From: Pseudevernia furfuracea
Lineage: Eukaryota > Ascomycota > Lecanoromycetes > Lecanorales > Parmeliaceae
Direction: 5' to 3'
NCBI GenBank assembly: GCA_022315425.1
Contig: JAIUPT010000021.1
Span: 124,001-188,000 of the forward strand
Length of the DNA: 64,000 nucleotides
Below, piece after piece: positions 32,135-43,208 of the stretch (its first letter is position 1; each line of letters begins with the position of its first letter). The notes below the pieces were generated by a model, which ran no database searches, had not been told where the DNA came from, and was given only the letters and a program-made list of their open reading frames with translations. A program made the translations under genes and the position numbers.

Positions 32135-33444
32135 CTAGTGACCATCCAGCGAGTCCGTAGAAAGCAAAATCCTCGCCATCGAATGATTCTGATGAGATGT
32201 GCCATGGTCAATCATGTCAGCCTTTTTGGCAGCTCGTAAGGGCGGGCTTTCTACGCCGCCCTCAATCTTGATCCTATCAACCTTGAGAACTCGATCATCA
32301 CAAGTCCGCACGTAGGCGACTTGTTCATCGGCACAATGTTCACTTCCGAGTACCACTAGTCGCCCAATGGGAAGATCTTTACTAATAGCAACCATCGTAA
32401 AACCCGTAGTCCAAATTATCCTCCGTACATTTTGTGCATTTTTGACGAAGCTCCATAGAGGGCCAATGGCAAGATGTCTTCGAATAATTACTTCGGCTGT
32501 CCATGTGTTCCAATCTATGAATTTGTCCTGCGAGGTGATTTTTGGTGCTGCGCGTACTGTCGCTGAAATCCGTTCATCTTGGAGACTATTCGGACTCTTC
32601 GCTGACTGCAGGTAGAGCCGATTTCTTATGGATTGCACAAGCATTTCCGAGCCTTTGGAGGACGTCAGGTCCAACAATTCTGGCACCGTATTACACCCGT
32701 GCTCGAACCCAGGGTAGGGCGTCTGGGCAAGGATGGTACCCTGATCGAAATGCTTGGAATGTAATGTCTGCACAGTCACTCCGGATCTTTGGCTTCCAGA
32801 TAGAAGAGTATGATGGAGTGGGGCAGGGCCGTGGAAGCTACATGCATCAGTTTACTCAGAAGAAGCAGTGGATGAGTGCCCTGGTCTCGTACTCAGGTAA
32901 CATGGAAGGGTGGACGTTGAGCCCTCCATATCTGGCTCCTTCAAGGATTCGGGGAGGTATAAAGAGACCAAATGAGACAGCGACAATCAAATTTATTGGC
33001 AAGCCATTAGGTATTGGCGGCTATATCGGTTTCAACGCTGGTCTCTTCTATAGCGAAATCATGAGGGACTGACCTTCCACTTGGTGAACGTGTCAATCTT
33101 GTGTATAGACAAACCCAGTTCCTTTGCAACCAGGAAAATGGGTACTGTTCTTAGTTCAGAACGGACCCGGAGAACCGAGCTTGAGAGAATTCACCTTCCC
33201 GTGTATTTTTAAGACCTCTGCCTACGGGCTTGGCCGGTCGACATACAACATTGATTGACTCGATCAAGGCTTTGTCTCGCTCATGTTCCTTGTATAAGGC
33301 TCGGAGAGAGGTAATACTGAATTCATCAGATCCACAGAAAAGGATACGTAAAGGTTCGAAGTGAGCTTGACTGGTATAAGAGCGTATCTGACATGCCCTT
33401 GAAAAAAAATACGTGGCTGATCGAGAGTATGGCTGCAGTCGCAT
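32135..33444 (-). CDS. FMT1: Mitochondrial methionyl-tRNA formyltransferase
   Basis: Four exons: 33444-33195, 33144-33074, 33020-32893, 32837-32135 (383 aa). It formylates Met-tRNA for mitochondrial translation initiation using 10-formyl-THF. The N-terminus MRLQPYSRSATYFFSRACQI is an Arg/Ser-rich mitochondrial presequence. Next come LRILFCGSDEFSITSLRALY, RPAKPVGRG (the substrate loop), PINLIVAVSFGLFIPPRILE and the active-site stretch GGLNVHPSMLPDFHGPAPLH with the catalytic Asn and His. GVTVQTLHSKHFDQGTILAQ and the C-terminal tRNA-binding domain (ISATVRAAPKITSQDKFIDW) follow. One oddity: the usual RG of the LLPxxRGxAP motif reads HG here (CAC instead of an Arg codon). The start at 33444 is the first ATG with a good presequence; a longer frame upstream lacks ATG. 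The gene is divergent from the proton channel. Confidence 0.88.
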
Positions 33445-33788
33445 TGCTCGACGCGTAGGTTTCTCGCGATTTGAGGTTTTTGCTGGTGAGACCGAGTTGA
33501 ACGCCAAGTCTGTCTAATTCTTGCCAAGACTCGATCTCTTGGCAGACACCACTTCCCCACGTTATCGTCTTCGTGAGGAAGGGTACGGTAGGTGCAATCA
33601 GTCAATAATGGCTATCATGACATTCTTAAATGCCTTTGCTAATTTCGACAGAACCCTGGTCTCGCGGATCGCGCCTCCAGCCATCATTATCGACTTAGCT
33701 AGCAATCCTAGCGACCGAGTCCCTTCGCCTTTGCTTAGAGTAATCAGCATCGCCATCCTAGCGGATAGATCAGCTGATTACAATTGCA
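33445..33788. promoter_or_regulatory. Divergent promoter region, FMT1 / proton channel
   Basis: A 344-bp gap between two start codons facing away from each other must hold both promoters. No TATA-like or known factor site stood out on reading. Confidence 0.45.
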
Positions 33789-34626
33789 ATGAGCAGCGAC
33801 GAGAACCAGCCTCTCCTTCGGGATGGTAACCAGGAAGAGCGCCATTCTGAAGGCTATCACGGCATTGTCGCGGAAGTCTCCTATGACAGCTCAACGCGCA
33901 GACAGACTCGCCGCTTCCTCTCCTCCATATACGGCCACTATGCTGTGTTGCTACTCGTCTCCATGGATGTAGGCTGTATCTTTGCGGACTTCCTCATCAG
34001 TCTATACATCTGTGACCACTCCTGCGGCAAAGGCGATAGCGTTGGGGATGGACTGCCTAAAGCACAGGATGCGCTTGGGATAGTCAGTTTGGTATTCAGT
34101 TGCCTGTTCATGGTTGAATTACTGGCTAGTATCTGGGCGTTTGGCTTCAAGTGAGCAGTACAATTTCAGACAAATCGATCCTTGCTAACGATTAATCCAG
34201 TTTCTTCAAATCCAAATTCCACTGCTTCGATGCTGTAATCATTGTTGCAGGCTTCATCATTGACGTTTGTATGTACATTTTGGAGCAAACCCTTCCTTTT
34301 CAGTACCACATTGGGTTTACAAGACATGTTTCGGGAGTAGAAGGGTCTTTTATTTCCTTAAAGCTGTCTGACTACTTCAATGTTTGTCCTGAAGGGGAGA
34401 TGCTGACTCCGAACTCTCCACAGGTCTAAAGGACGTACTTGAGGAGGCAGCGTCGATCGTTGTTATATTGAGGCTTTGGCGCGTGTTCAAGATCGTGGAA
34501 GAGTTTAGTGCTGGCGCGTCCGACCAAATGGAAGTACTTGGTGAGAAGATGGAGAAGCTAGAGGCAGAGAATCGGGAATTGAAGCGCGAGTTGAAGGCTT
34601 TGGAAGATGATAATAGTGGGCAATGA
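33789..34626 (+). CDS. Voltage-gated proton channel (Hv1/HVCN1 family)
   Basis: Three exons: 33789-34150, 34201-34268, 34424-34626 (210 aa). Hv1 channels are voltage-sensor domains that conduct protons with no separate pore. S1 has the selectivity aspartate in VSMDVGCIFADFLISL; S2 has the acidic residue in SCLFMVELLASIW; S3 has FDAVIIVAGFIID; S4 is VVILRLWRVFKIVEEF, the RxWRxxR signature with Lys at the third charge. A coiled coil follows (MEVLGEKMEKLEAENRELKR), as in animal Hv1 dimers. The N-terminus is short and polar with a QPLL motif that could be a dileucine-type signal. Splicing joins GFK to NFFKSKFHCF and IIDV to CLKDVLEE in frame. Homologues are known in some fungi; physiological role there (pH homeostasis or charge balance) is not settled. 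Confidence 0.9.
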
Positions 34627-35226
34627 GTGTGCGTGTTGGCGCAAAACGTCTTGTGATTAGGAGGATTGATGACTTTGATCAAAGCTTCCTTGGTCATGGG
34701 GATGGACCATTCCTGTTGTAGCACTAAACAGCATTGTCTAGTTCCTTTTAATGACTTCTATTCTTATTGACCTGTGTCTTTGGAATGAGCCTAGAAGTAC
34801 TCTGTAGAGTGCGCCATGTGAAGTAGAGTGTTGAGACTGCAAGACGAGCAAGACTGGTCCTCGGGTGGAGTGCAACTGTTACAGGGTCCACGGCTATACT
34901 TCGGTCTCCGGCAGGCTGGCGCGCCACTAATGAATGAGTGAGCATGATGTGCGTCTCTCATTTAGCAAGATAGATGATACACCTAGTTGTCTCTTGAGAA
35001 AAATTCGTTCAACATTAGCGTCAAGTCGCAGCAAATTATTCCCTTGAATCTACTCTGGCCTCTTGTTTGTGTACGAGCTCCCCACAGCAATACTCTGGTA
35101 TTGTCCTGATCCTTACGACCGACCCTCAAAATTGGACCGTTCGTTCCCGTTCCCTCCACTTGTGCTCGCTGGCCTACGACCAACACCACAGAGTGACCCA
35201 AAAAAAATCTCGCAGCTGGTGTCAAT
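34627..35226. other. Intergenic region
   Basis: Between the proton-channel stop and the PP2C start, both plus strand. No gene seen; the last 200 bases are the likely PP2C promoter. Confidence 0.55.
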
Positions 35227-37085
35227 ATGGGTCAGACACTATCTGAGCCGGTGGTCGAGAAGGTGCGTGTTTCTGGCCCAATCTAGGTCGCAAACATCGA
35301 GGTCGCGTGATATGCTTCCTTGTCCACTTCCATAATCGGCGGCTTACTGTCGAAGGAGACTGCTGTTTAATTTCCTTGAATTGTAGCTGACAGCCTTACA
35401 AATTAGATCTCCGACGACGGCCAAGATGACCGAGTGGCATTCGGCGTGTCTGCTATGCAAGGGTGGCGTATCAGCATGGAAGATGCACATGCGGCTGTTT
35501 TAGATTTGCAAGCGGAGGATGCAGACAAAGGATTTGTAGCTGCGACTCCCGAAGACCGACTGAGCTTCTTCGGGGTATACGACGGACACGGCGGAGACAA
35601 GGTTGCGCTTTTTGCGGGCGAGAACATACACAAGATTCTAGCAAAGCAAGAAGCCTTCAAGAAAAAAGACTTTGAGCAAGCGCTTAAAGACGGATTCCTC
35701 GCAACGGATCGTGCAATTCTGAGTGGTAAGTTTTCGAACTCTCGGTTGGAATCGCTAACCTAATCGGCGTGTACACAGATCCAAAGTACGAGGAAGAGGT
35801 TTCCGGCTGTACCGCATCTGTGGGGTTGATTTCGAAAACCACGATATACGTGGTCAGTAACATTCTGTGGCCACTTCAGAAGGGGTTGCCTGTTAATAAG
35901 CTCCAGGGCAATGCTGGTGACTCACGTTCTGTCCTTGGGGTCAAAGGCAGGGCCAAACCTTTATCATACGATCATAAGCCTCAAAATGAGGGTAAGCGAT
36001 TATTGCTTTGTCTCCTAAGGCCGCGACTTACTATCAAATCAGGAGAGAAAGCCCGAATATGTGCTGCCGGAGGTTTCGTTGATTTTGGTCGTGTCAATGG
36101 CAACCTTGCGCTGTCTCGAGCCATCGGAGATTTCGAATTCAAGAAGAGCGCCGAGCTCTCACCGGAGCAGCAAATTGTAACAGCCTTTCCTGACGTTATT
36201 GCTCACACGATCACCGACGACGACGAGTTCCTTGTTATTGCTTGTGATGGTACGCATACAAGTAGCTACTTATAAAACCTGTACATCCACTAACAGACGC
36301 TGTCCAGGGATATGGGACTGCCAGTCTTCGCAAGCTGTTGTCGAGTTTGTCAGACGCGGCGTCGCAGCCAAGCAGGAGCTCTCCAAGATCAGCGAGAACA
36401 TGATGGACAATTGCCTCGCCTCAAACAGCGAGACCGGGGGCGTAGGCTGTGACAACATGACAATGATCGTCATTGCTCTTCTTAGGGGTAAGAGCAAGGA
36501 AGAGTGGTATAAAGAGATTGGGGATAGGGTAGCCAAGGGTGACGGTCCATGTGCACCACCAGAATATGGTAGTTCATTTTCTATACCTGCATATATGAAT
36601 TGATACTAAAGGAGAGCTCAACAGCAGAATTCCGCGGTCCTGGCATGCGACAGAACTTCGAAGACAGTGGGGATGATTATGACCTCGACCAGGATCGGCG
36701 CAAAAGCGGCGTCGGAGGTCGATCCGGCAGAATTATACTCCTTGGAGATCGGACTGAAGTATTGACCGACAGCGATGAAACGGAGATGTTTGATCATGAA
36801 GAGGAAGACAAGGACCTTGCAAGTCAGGTCAGTAAGGGCCAAACGAAGCTGGACGAAGAGAGCAGAGGCGGACGGGAGGAGACTCCGGGACCCGAATCTC
36901 ATGGTACCTCCGACAGGCAGCAAACTCCGGAGTCTATGGGGCAAAATCCGTTTGACACGCCTTCATCGACCACATCAGAAAAGTCCGACGTCACCGAGAC
37001 CCCAAAGGTAAATATCAAAACGATTCCAGAGAGCGCTCTACCCGAAAAACTTGTCACTCCGCCGACAACGCAGGATAAGAAGTAG
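35227..37085 (+). CDS. PTC2: Protein phosphatase 2C (Ptc2/Ptc3 type)
   Basis: Seven exons: 35227-35262, 35407-35725, 35779-35852, 35907-35991, 36043-36249, 36308-36568, 36625-37085 (480 aa). Metal-dependent Ser/Thr phosphatase; yeast Ptc2/3 dampen the HOG MAP kinase and DNA-damage checkpoint pathways. The start MGQTLSEPVVEK has Gly-2 and Ser-6 and could be N-myristoylated. PP2C motifs appear in order: FGVSAMQGWRISMEDAH, FFGVYDGHGGDKVA (metal-binding Asp), GCTASVGLISKTTIYV, GNAGDSRSVLG, GGFVDFGRVNGNLALSRAIG, FLVIACDGIWDCQSSQ and GCDNMTMIVIALL. The C-terminal 150 residues are acidic and disordered. All metal ligands expected are present. Intron 3 (35853-35906) has no stop in frame but is removed because it breaks the YVGNAGDSR block. 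Naming as PTC2 versus PTC3 is not resolved since filamentous fungi usually have one such gene. Confidence 0.9.
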
Positions 37086-37983
37086 ACGCCAATGTGTCCT
37101 GCCTTCTCAGTCTTACGTTCGGATGCCTTTCCTTGCGGCTCGCTAGGATCCTCACGAGCTACGATTCTATGTATTTGTCACGAGCGGTACACCTGGCGGT
37201 CTTATCAGTCGGAGCATCGCTCTGGAGTCATCCGCGATCTCAGCTAGCTACGTCTGCCACACACCACGCATTGTCGGACCAAGAGCGATGGACTTCTCCA
37301 TAGCGTTCCATATTCCTCGAATGCCTTGATTCCCCTTTTTTACCCCCGGCTCTCGATTCTCCACGTGCCACTTGTGCATGTCCTGCATTATCAGGAGTTA
37401 TGAAACGATCGGATAGACACCATAAAGCGCAGGCATCTATCTTCGCCATCGATTTGTTCAACGAGTATCTCACACGTTACTCTCTCAGGCCAAGCTATTT
37501 GGAAAACAAGATCGTCGTCGTTGCCGAATACAATTCCCAAGCTACTGATATCAAGGACTGGGGGTGTCATCATGCCTTAATGGTATAGATCAGGCTCATT
37601 GGGACTTAATGCACATAGAATTTGGTCAAATCCTCGAATGAGCTCCAAGTGAACATTTTCTTCCTGTCTGTAGGGCTGACCATATAAAGTTGCGATGACG
37701 ATTTAATTTGAGCGTAGCAGAAGCAAGGAAGCTTACTTACCGTCCCTTTTTCACCTTCAACTTCCTGCCTACCTTACCTACCTATTTATGTGACGATTAG
37801 GTATCCCAATTAAAACATTCTCTGTGCATCTTTCGACCTCTAAGCTTTCACTCGTGTTCGCTTTTCCACCTATCGAATCCAGAGTTTGCTCCTTCCTGTC
37901 AAAAGCTCCCGCCCCAAACCCCCAAACCCCCAAAATACCGCTGCTATATCAAAGGATCCAAAATACTAATCCGTCGCACTACC
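37086..37983. other. Intergenic region
   Basis: Between PP2C and PCT1 on the same strand. A 62-codon frame (37400-37588) is unsupported. The last 180 bases are C/T-rich, as expected for a leader. No other structure seen. Confidence 0.55.
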
Positions 37984-39570
37984 ATGTCGTCCCCTTCATC
38001 GTCGGGCTCCGGAAAGAGAAAGCGTATTTCTACTCTACCAAGTTCGACCAAACAGTCCTCGACTACAGACCTCCTCCAGCCATCATCTCGCGATGCTTCA
38101 GGCGAAGACGCGGCCGACTCCGCTTCCCAAGCTGTCACCAGCATAAAGCAAAAGAAGTCTGCAGCATCTGCTGACCCGACCAGCGCATCCAATAAACGAC
38201 CAAGAACAAGATCCAACGCAGCAGACGGTCCTACTGGCAATGGTGCTATTCCGAGTATCAACAACGCCGACGCCGAGGACAGTGAAAATACAGTGGAGGA
38301 AGGAGGCCGCATGAGACGCAGAACAAAAAGTTCTTCCAACAAACAGAGGCCAGACTTGAATACAGATGACAGCAAAGCAATGCCCCCGCCAGCTAAAGGA
38401 GGTTTGCAAGATCCTGTTGGATTCCACACCAATCCACCACCGACAGGTCGGCCAGTGCGAATCTATGCCGATGGGGTCTTTGACTTGTTCCATCTTGGGT
38501 GGGTGTCAATGTTCTCCAGCCTGCAATGTTTTCATTGACCGGGGAATTAGGCACATGCGACAATTGGAGCAGGCAAAGAATGCTTTTCTTGATGTGTATC
38601 TTATGGTGGGAGTCACTGGAGACGCAGAGACACACAAACGCAAGGGCTTGACGGTCTTGTCCGGTGCCGAACGAGCAGAGACTCTCCGCCATTGCAAATG
38701 GGTCGACGAAGTCATTCCGAATTGTCCCTGGATCGTCACGCCTGATTTCCTGGAGAAACACAAGATTGATTACGTGGCTCACGATGACTTGCCATACGGA
38801 GCGGATGAGGGAGACGATATCTACACACCCATAAAGAAAGAGGGCAAATTTCTAGTGACGCAAAGGACAGAGGGCGTTAGTACTACAACCATCATCACAA
38901 AGTATGCTCTGAACCCTGAGCCTCCGCTGCTTTGGTCGCTGACCAGCTCTGTAGGATCGTCAGAGACCACGAGAAATATATCGCTCGTCAATTGAAGCGT
39001 GGCACCTCTCGCCAGGAACTCAATGTATCCTGGCTCAAGAAGAACGAGCTTGATTTGAAACGCCACGCCATGGAACTACGTGAGAGCGTCCGAAACAACT
39101 GGTCCACAACGGGCCAGGAGCTCACCAAAGAGCTGCGGCAATTCTGGCAGAGCAGTAGGCCCGGCAGCCCCGCGAGGGGCCTCGGTAGGAACGGAAGCGA
39201 TGCTGACCTGGACCATCCCGGAGGCCAGAAGTCGAGCCCTGCAGCTCTTGCGCATCTAGCACACCTTGATATTCCGAGACCAGAGAGCCCTGGTGGTGGC
39301 CGCGGAGCAAGCAGCGACTTTGCAACAGGTTATAGCCTTGGTCTGATTGGAGGTGTGCGATCTTGGGTAGGTTGAAAAACAGCACTAAATGTCGAATTGT
39401 CACTGACAATCACGCAGATGACTCGAAGTCGTACCTCTCTGCGCGGAAGTCAGCCTGGTAGTGGCGAAAGCGAGGACGACAGCTCTGACGCGAAAAGTCC
39501 AAAGGAGGAAAAGACACCCTCGAGAGGGAGAAGACCGGAAACTGCAGACATGATGGATACCAACGCCTGA
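37984..39570 (+). CDS. PCT1: Choline-phosphate cytidylyltransferase
   Basis: Four exons: 37984-38498, 38551-38901, 38955-39366, 39418-39570 (476 aa). It makes CDP-choline from CTP and phosphocholine, the rate-limiting step of the Kennedy pathway to phosphatidylcholine. The N-terminal 150 residues are Ser/Lys-rich, with a possible nuclear signal SGKRKR. The catalytic core begins RPVRIYADGVFDLFHLGHMR; intron 1 splits the Gly codon of the HxGH motif. It continues MVGVTGDAETHKRKGLTVLS, AERAETLRHCKWVDEVIPN, DYVAHDDLPY and RTEGVSTT (the RTEGIST signature). After that an amphipathic helical segment (ELDLKRHAMELRESVRNNWS) is the likely lipid-sensing domain M. The tail is Ser/Asp/Arg-rich and probably phosphorylated. 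The four-exon model keeps frame and matches the family closely. Confidence 0.93.
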
Positions 39571-39887
39571 TTTCCCGAATGTTTAGGCTGGAACCCGGTG
39601 CCTTTTGATTGTGGACGAGGTAGTAGAGATTCACATTACTACACTTTGTAATGCACTTAGTCAAGCAGTATGTTTCTCTCATGAACAGCTGTAGAGATAA
39701 TTTGTCGTTCTCGTGCCATGGGCAAAAACAAGCAGTAGACTCCATGCTTTGGTGCAGAACATAGATGTCTATGTGGCTCGCTCGAATAAGAAGCTTAGCT
39801 ATCTCGAATATCAAGACCAACACGTCATCTTTGCCATTGCATATTCATGCGCACAAAACACCTCTCTTATGCTCCATATCATTCCTC
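39571..39887. other. Intergenic region between convergent PCT1 and RPS23
   Basis: 3' flanks of two convergent genes. No other gene or motif seen. Confidence 0.6.
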
Positions 39888-40399
39888 TTATGATCTGGGT
39901 TTCTCCTTCTTCTCCTTCCATAATGCTGACAGACCCACCCCGGACACCTTCACAACCTTGAATCGCACACCAGGAATATCGCCCTTAGCCTTGCCCTTTC
40001 GACCAAATCCGGATAGTAGCACCTCGTCGTTCTCATCCACGAAGTTCAGACAACCATCGTTCGGCACTGTTGCCACCCACGAGAATTAGCCACTGCATGC
40101 CCAGACCCATGCTCCTAAGAAGAGCAAAGTAAAGACCCACCGAAAGCCGTAACCTTCTTTCCGTTCTTGATCAACTGTACCCTCACACATTTCCTGATGG
40201 CGCTATTTGGCTGCTTGGCTTCTACACCGACTTTCTCCAGCACAATGCCCTTTGCGTGCGAGGAGCCACCGAAGGGCGAAGATTTGTAGGCGGTACCGAG
40301 GAGACGCTTCTTGTAGTGGAGATCGGCCCAGCGGCCCTCACGTCGATGAGTGCGGAGCTTACGGGCGGCGTTGAGGCCACGAGGCTTTCCTTTACCCAT
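39888..40399 (-). CDS. RPS23: 40S ribosomal protein S23 (uS12)
   Basis: Two exons, 40399-40141 and 40066-39888, giving exactly 145 aa, the universal eukaryotic length. It sits at the decoding centre of the small subunit. The start MGKGKPRGLNAARKLRTHRR is diagnostic, followed by GSSHAKGIVLEKVGVEAKQP and NSAIRKCVRVQLIKNGKK; the Pro of KQPNSAIRK is the residue hydroxylated by Tpa1/OGFOD1 in other eukaryotes. The second exon encodes VPNDGCLNFVDENDEVLLSG and FGRKGKAKGDIPGVRFKVVK. The 74-bp intron splits a Val codon. A further intron in the 5' leader, common in ribosomal protein genes, cannot be excluded. Confidence 0.98.
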
Positions 40400-40838
40400 G
40401 ATTGCTGAAGAGAGTAGTGTTAGCTAATGCCCTGGGGACGGTATCTCACACTTGGGGCTGAAAGCAGAGTAGAAGGTATTGAGAAGCGAAAAGGTCTAGA
40501 CATTCGATGTAATGACTCATGGACTTACCGATAGATGTATGGTCGCAACACCGGATAATTTGTTGTTGTGGTGCAAAGCAGTCGTTGGTAACGAGGGATG
40601 TCTCGAAAAGCTAAGCGAATTGTGGGCGACTCAGCCCTATAAGATTACTAGTGTGACAATGGATCACCTCAACTTCCTCTTCTCTTCTCCTTGTTGCTGC
40701 TTGTGGGAGGGAAGCTCGATTTCAAGAGGAGATGCCGTCACTGGCTATGGTACGTTTGGGTGGTGCTAAAAAGACTCCCTAAAACTTGTGTCCACTCCAA
40801 CCCTCCAATTGCTGTCATCATCGACATAGGATTCTACA
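40400..40838. promoter_or_regulatory. Divergent promoter region, RPS23 / acidic disordered protein
   Basis: 439 bp between divergent start codons. Probably holds the RPS23 promoter, leader and perhaps a leader intron. No definite motif assigned. Confidence 0.45.
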
Positions 40839-41537
40839 ATGTCGACCCTCTCACCCTCTTCAGCAGCGACTCCCCACCCCCAGCGCCCTCCACCACCCTC
40901 TCTCTTCCTAGGACCTCCGTCTCGGAATGCCTCCAACATCAGCCTTCCACCCGCAGCCCCAGGCCCCTCGCAGTCCCGCACCCCTCTTCTCCGTTCTCGC
41001 TCCGCTCGTGCCCCTGATCCTGCATCAGCGCCCCTTGGCCGTGCACACCCACAGCCACCGCAACCATCCCAAACAGAAGGCGACCGCACCGATGCTCTCT
41101 GGGCCGAGATGCAAGCGACCTTGGCCGAAGTGGAGCTGAGTGCGTTCAGTAGTACACATGTCTTCGGTTCGGCACATAGTGCTGCGTTAGACGAGTTGAG
41201 GGAGGCGCAGATTGCGTTGGCGAAAGCTTGGGGAAGGGGTGAGGCCGACGAGGAGGAGGAGGAGGCGGAAATGGTCAAGGTGAAAAGTGAGAAGGGAAAG
41301 GAGGATGGGAAGAAGGATGGGAAGACCGACGGAGACTCTGAGGAAGAAGGGGATATTGCCGAAGCGAGGAGAAGAAGGGAAGCGAATGAGAAATTCTTTA
41401 CTAGAGTGGGAGAGGGTGTGGTGGATGTTGTGGGCAAATTAAAAGGAGTGGCACAGGCTATGGCGAAAGTAGAGAAAGAAAGTCGGGAGGTCTGGAGTGG
41501 AAGTGACAGCGTAGATTCGGGTTCCGTTTCTACATGA
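40839..41537 (+). CDS. Largely disordered protein, DUF5315-like
   Basis: Single exon, 232 aa. Residues 1-80 are Pro/Ser/Ala-rich. A short ordered block follows: DRTDALWAEMQATLAEVELS, STHVFGSAHSAALDELREAQ and IALAKAWGR, which I associate with the fungal DUF5315 family (moderate confidence, from memory). Then comes a Glu/Lys/Asp-rich acidic stretch and a final helix (EANEKFFTRVGEGVVDVVGK, LKGVAQAMAKVEKESREVW). No signal, membrane segment or catalytic motif. A 263-codon opposite-strand frame covers the same bases, but its product is low-complexity Ser/Phe-rich and it ends upstream without an ATG context, so I prefer the plus strand. Function unknown. Confidence 0.6.
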   Translation: MSTLSPSSAATPHPQRPPPPSLFLGPPSRNASNISLPPAAPGPSQSRTPLLRSRSARAPDPASAPLGRAHPQPPQPSQTEGDRTDALWAEMQATLAEVELSAFSSTHVFGSAHSAALDELREAQIALAKAWGRGEADEEEEEAEMVKVKSEKGKEDGKKDGKTDGDSEEEGDIAEARRRREANEKFFTRVGEGVVDVVGKLKGVAQAMAKVEKESREVWSGSDSVDSGSVST

Positions 41538-41833
41538 TCTTGATTGTACAGGCTCATTTTGCTTCAACTTCTCATCTGACATCAATTCTGTGACACTCTG
41601 GTCTAACCCATCCACATTCTACCCTCTGTTTGGTCGATTCCCAACCCACTTTGCCTGCTATACTGATCTCTATCTAATTCAGTTCAAGACGGTCAATCCT
41701 TTTTGGTAATGACAATCAAACCCATTTTTGTCGACAGTGCACCAGGTTACCAATTCGAGAACTTTCCATCTTACACACTCCCGATCTCATCCTTTCGACC
41801 TGATGGTTCTCAAGCCCTGAATCTTCAACCAAG

Positions 41834-42777
41834 ATGGCGCCAAAAGCTGAGGAGTCAACGGATCATGTCCGTAAAAAGGTTCGGGTTACCAGGTACATGT
41901 TCGGAAGTGTGCCATCAAAGTAAGGCACGTTACCTCTACTAATACGAATACAGAGAATTGTTTAGAGCAGTTTTTCAGGTCAAGTCGGTCCAGAGAGGAC
42001 CTTCATCATACACCAGGACATTCTTTGCCGCTCTGCAGCGTACTTCAGGGCTGCGTTGGAGGCAGGATTCAAAGATTCCAAAGACAAGGTCCTGGAACTG
42101 CCAGAGGATGACCCCGACATGTTTGCACACTTTGAACTCTGGCTGCACACTGGGAATATCGTCGAATCGCACGAGAGCGTCAAGACTATCACTTGGGATG
42201 CACTGACTAGAATCTACCTGTTTGGAGAAGCGAAGCTCGTGAGATCCCAGAATTGCAGAATGAGGCTATTGATGTCTACATCGACAGACATTATGCCTCG
42301 AGCAAGATACCAATAAACCAGCTCAATCTTATCTACGAGAACACACTTGACAGTTCGCCTCTCCGAAAGTTACTCGTGGATTTGGTGACTTTCAAAGCAG
42401 TCTTGAACGGAATCTCAATGGTTTGGTGAACAGATGCAGCCCCAGTATCCGCAGCAATTTCTCTTCGATCTGGCCAAGTCATTCTACAATCATGGGGCTG
42501 GCACCAAGAACAAGGTCAACGACTTCAAGGCTCTGCGCTCCAATTACCATGTCCACGATGACGGCAAGAAGGAGGTAAGTCACAATCTTTATCACCGTCA
42601 CCCATTTCGATTTTGCCAAAGGCGGTTACTAACCAGCGTTATGACAGTGAATGTAAGGCCTGGATGGAGGATGTAGGGTTTGCCAATGGCGATCATGGGT
42701 GCCAAAGGGGGTTCGTAAGGTGCAAGCTATTGATCTCGACTGCTACTACAGTATCCAAGCATGCCGTAGCTAGCTAA
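41834..42777 (+). pseudogene. BTB/POZ-domain gene broken by three one-base losses
   Basis: From ATG 41834, exon 1 to 41919, intron 41920-41970 with a CTACTAATAC branch site, then exon 2. The BTB fold is clear: TFIIHQDILCRSAAYFRAAL, EAGFKDSKDKVLELPEDDPD, MFAHFELWLHTGNIVE, TWDALTRIYLFGEA. Near 42236 the match moves to the next frame (EIPELQNEAIDVYIDRHYAS, SSPLRKLLVDLV), near 42390 to the third (FQSSLERNLNG) and near 42421 back to the first (FGEQMQPQYPQQFLFDLAKS). Each shift fits loss of one base, and three losses restore the original frame. A final exon from 42637 (RYDSECKAWMEDVGFANGDH) follows a good GTAAGT..CTAACCAG intron. Either the gene is dead or the assembly has homopolymer errors at these three points. 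BTB proteins of this fungal type are numerous and of unknown function. Confidence 0.72.
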
Positions 42778-43208
42778 AATTGCAGAGATACAAGCGAGCG
42801 GATAGCGAGTCTCGAAAGTTTCTGCCCACTACACTATCTGCGAATGGTAAGCTTCATACTCTGTCTGAAATGACAAGGGTAACAAAGTTACGGATGTCGC
42901 GAAAAGTTGCTTTGTCGTTGCGCAACATCCGTTTTTCTGTCCCAGCTTCGAAGCGTCAAGCACGCCACATAATCCTCAAAGCCCAAGAATTTCAACCCCC
43001 CTTAAAAAGCGGGGAGAAATCTCCGACTCGGCATTTCAGGCCTATACTTTCCACTCAGCCTGGACCATTGTCGCGGCGTACAGTCCGAGCATAGGTGTCA
43101 GAGTCATTCAATGTCGGTGGAAGAAGGGTTGTCGGTACGAGGAGGATATTCAGTTCCATGAACGTGCCACAAGCACCGATCTTTCCAGAGGCCCTTGAAG
43201 CCATTTCA
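42778..43208. other. Region without a supported gene
   Basis: Short frames on both strands with no motif. Lies between two BTB-like remnants. Confidence 0.45.

Noticed and set aside
40766..41557. 263-codon minus-strand frame opposite the DUF5315-like gene
   Set aside because: Low-complexity Ser/Phe/Arg product caused by the acidic and Pro-rich plus-strand protein; no motif.
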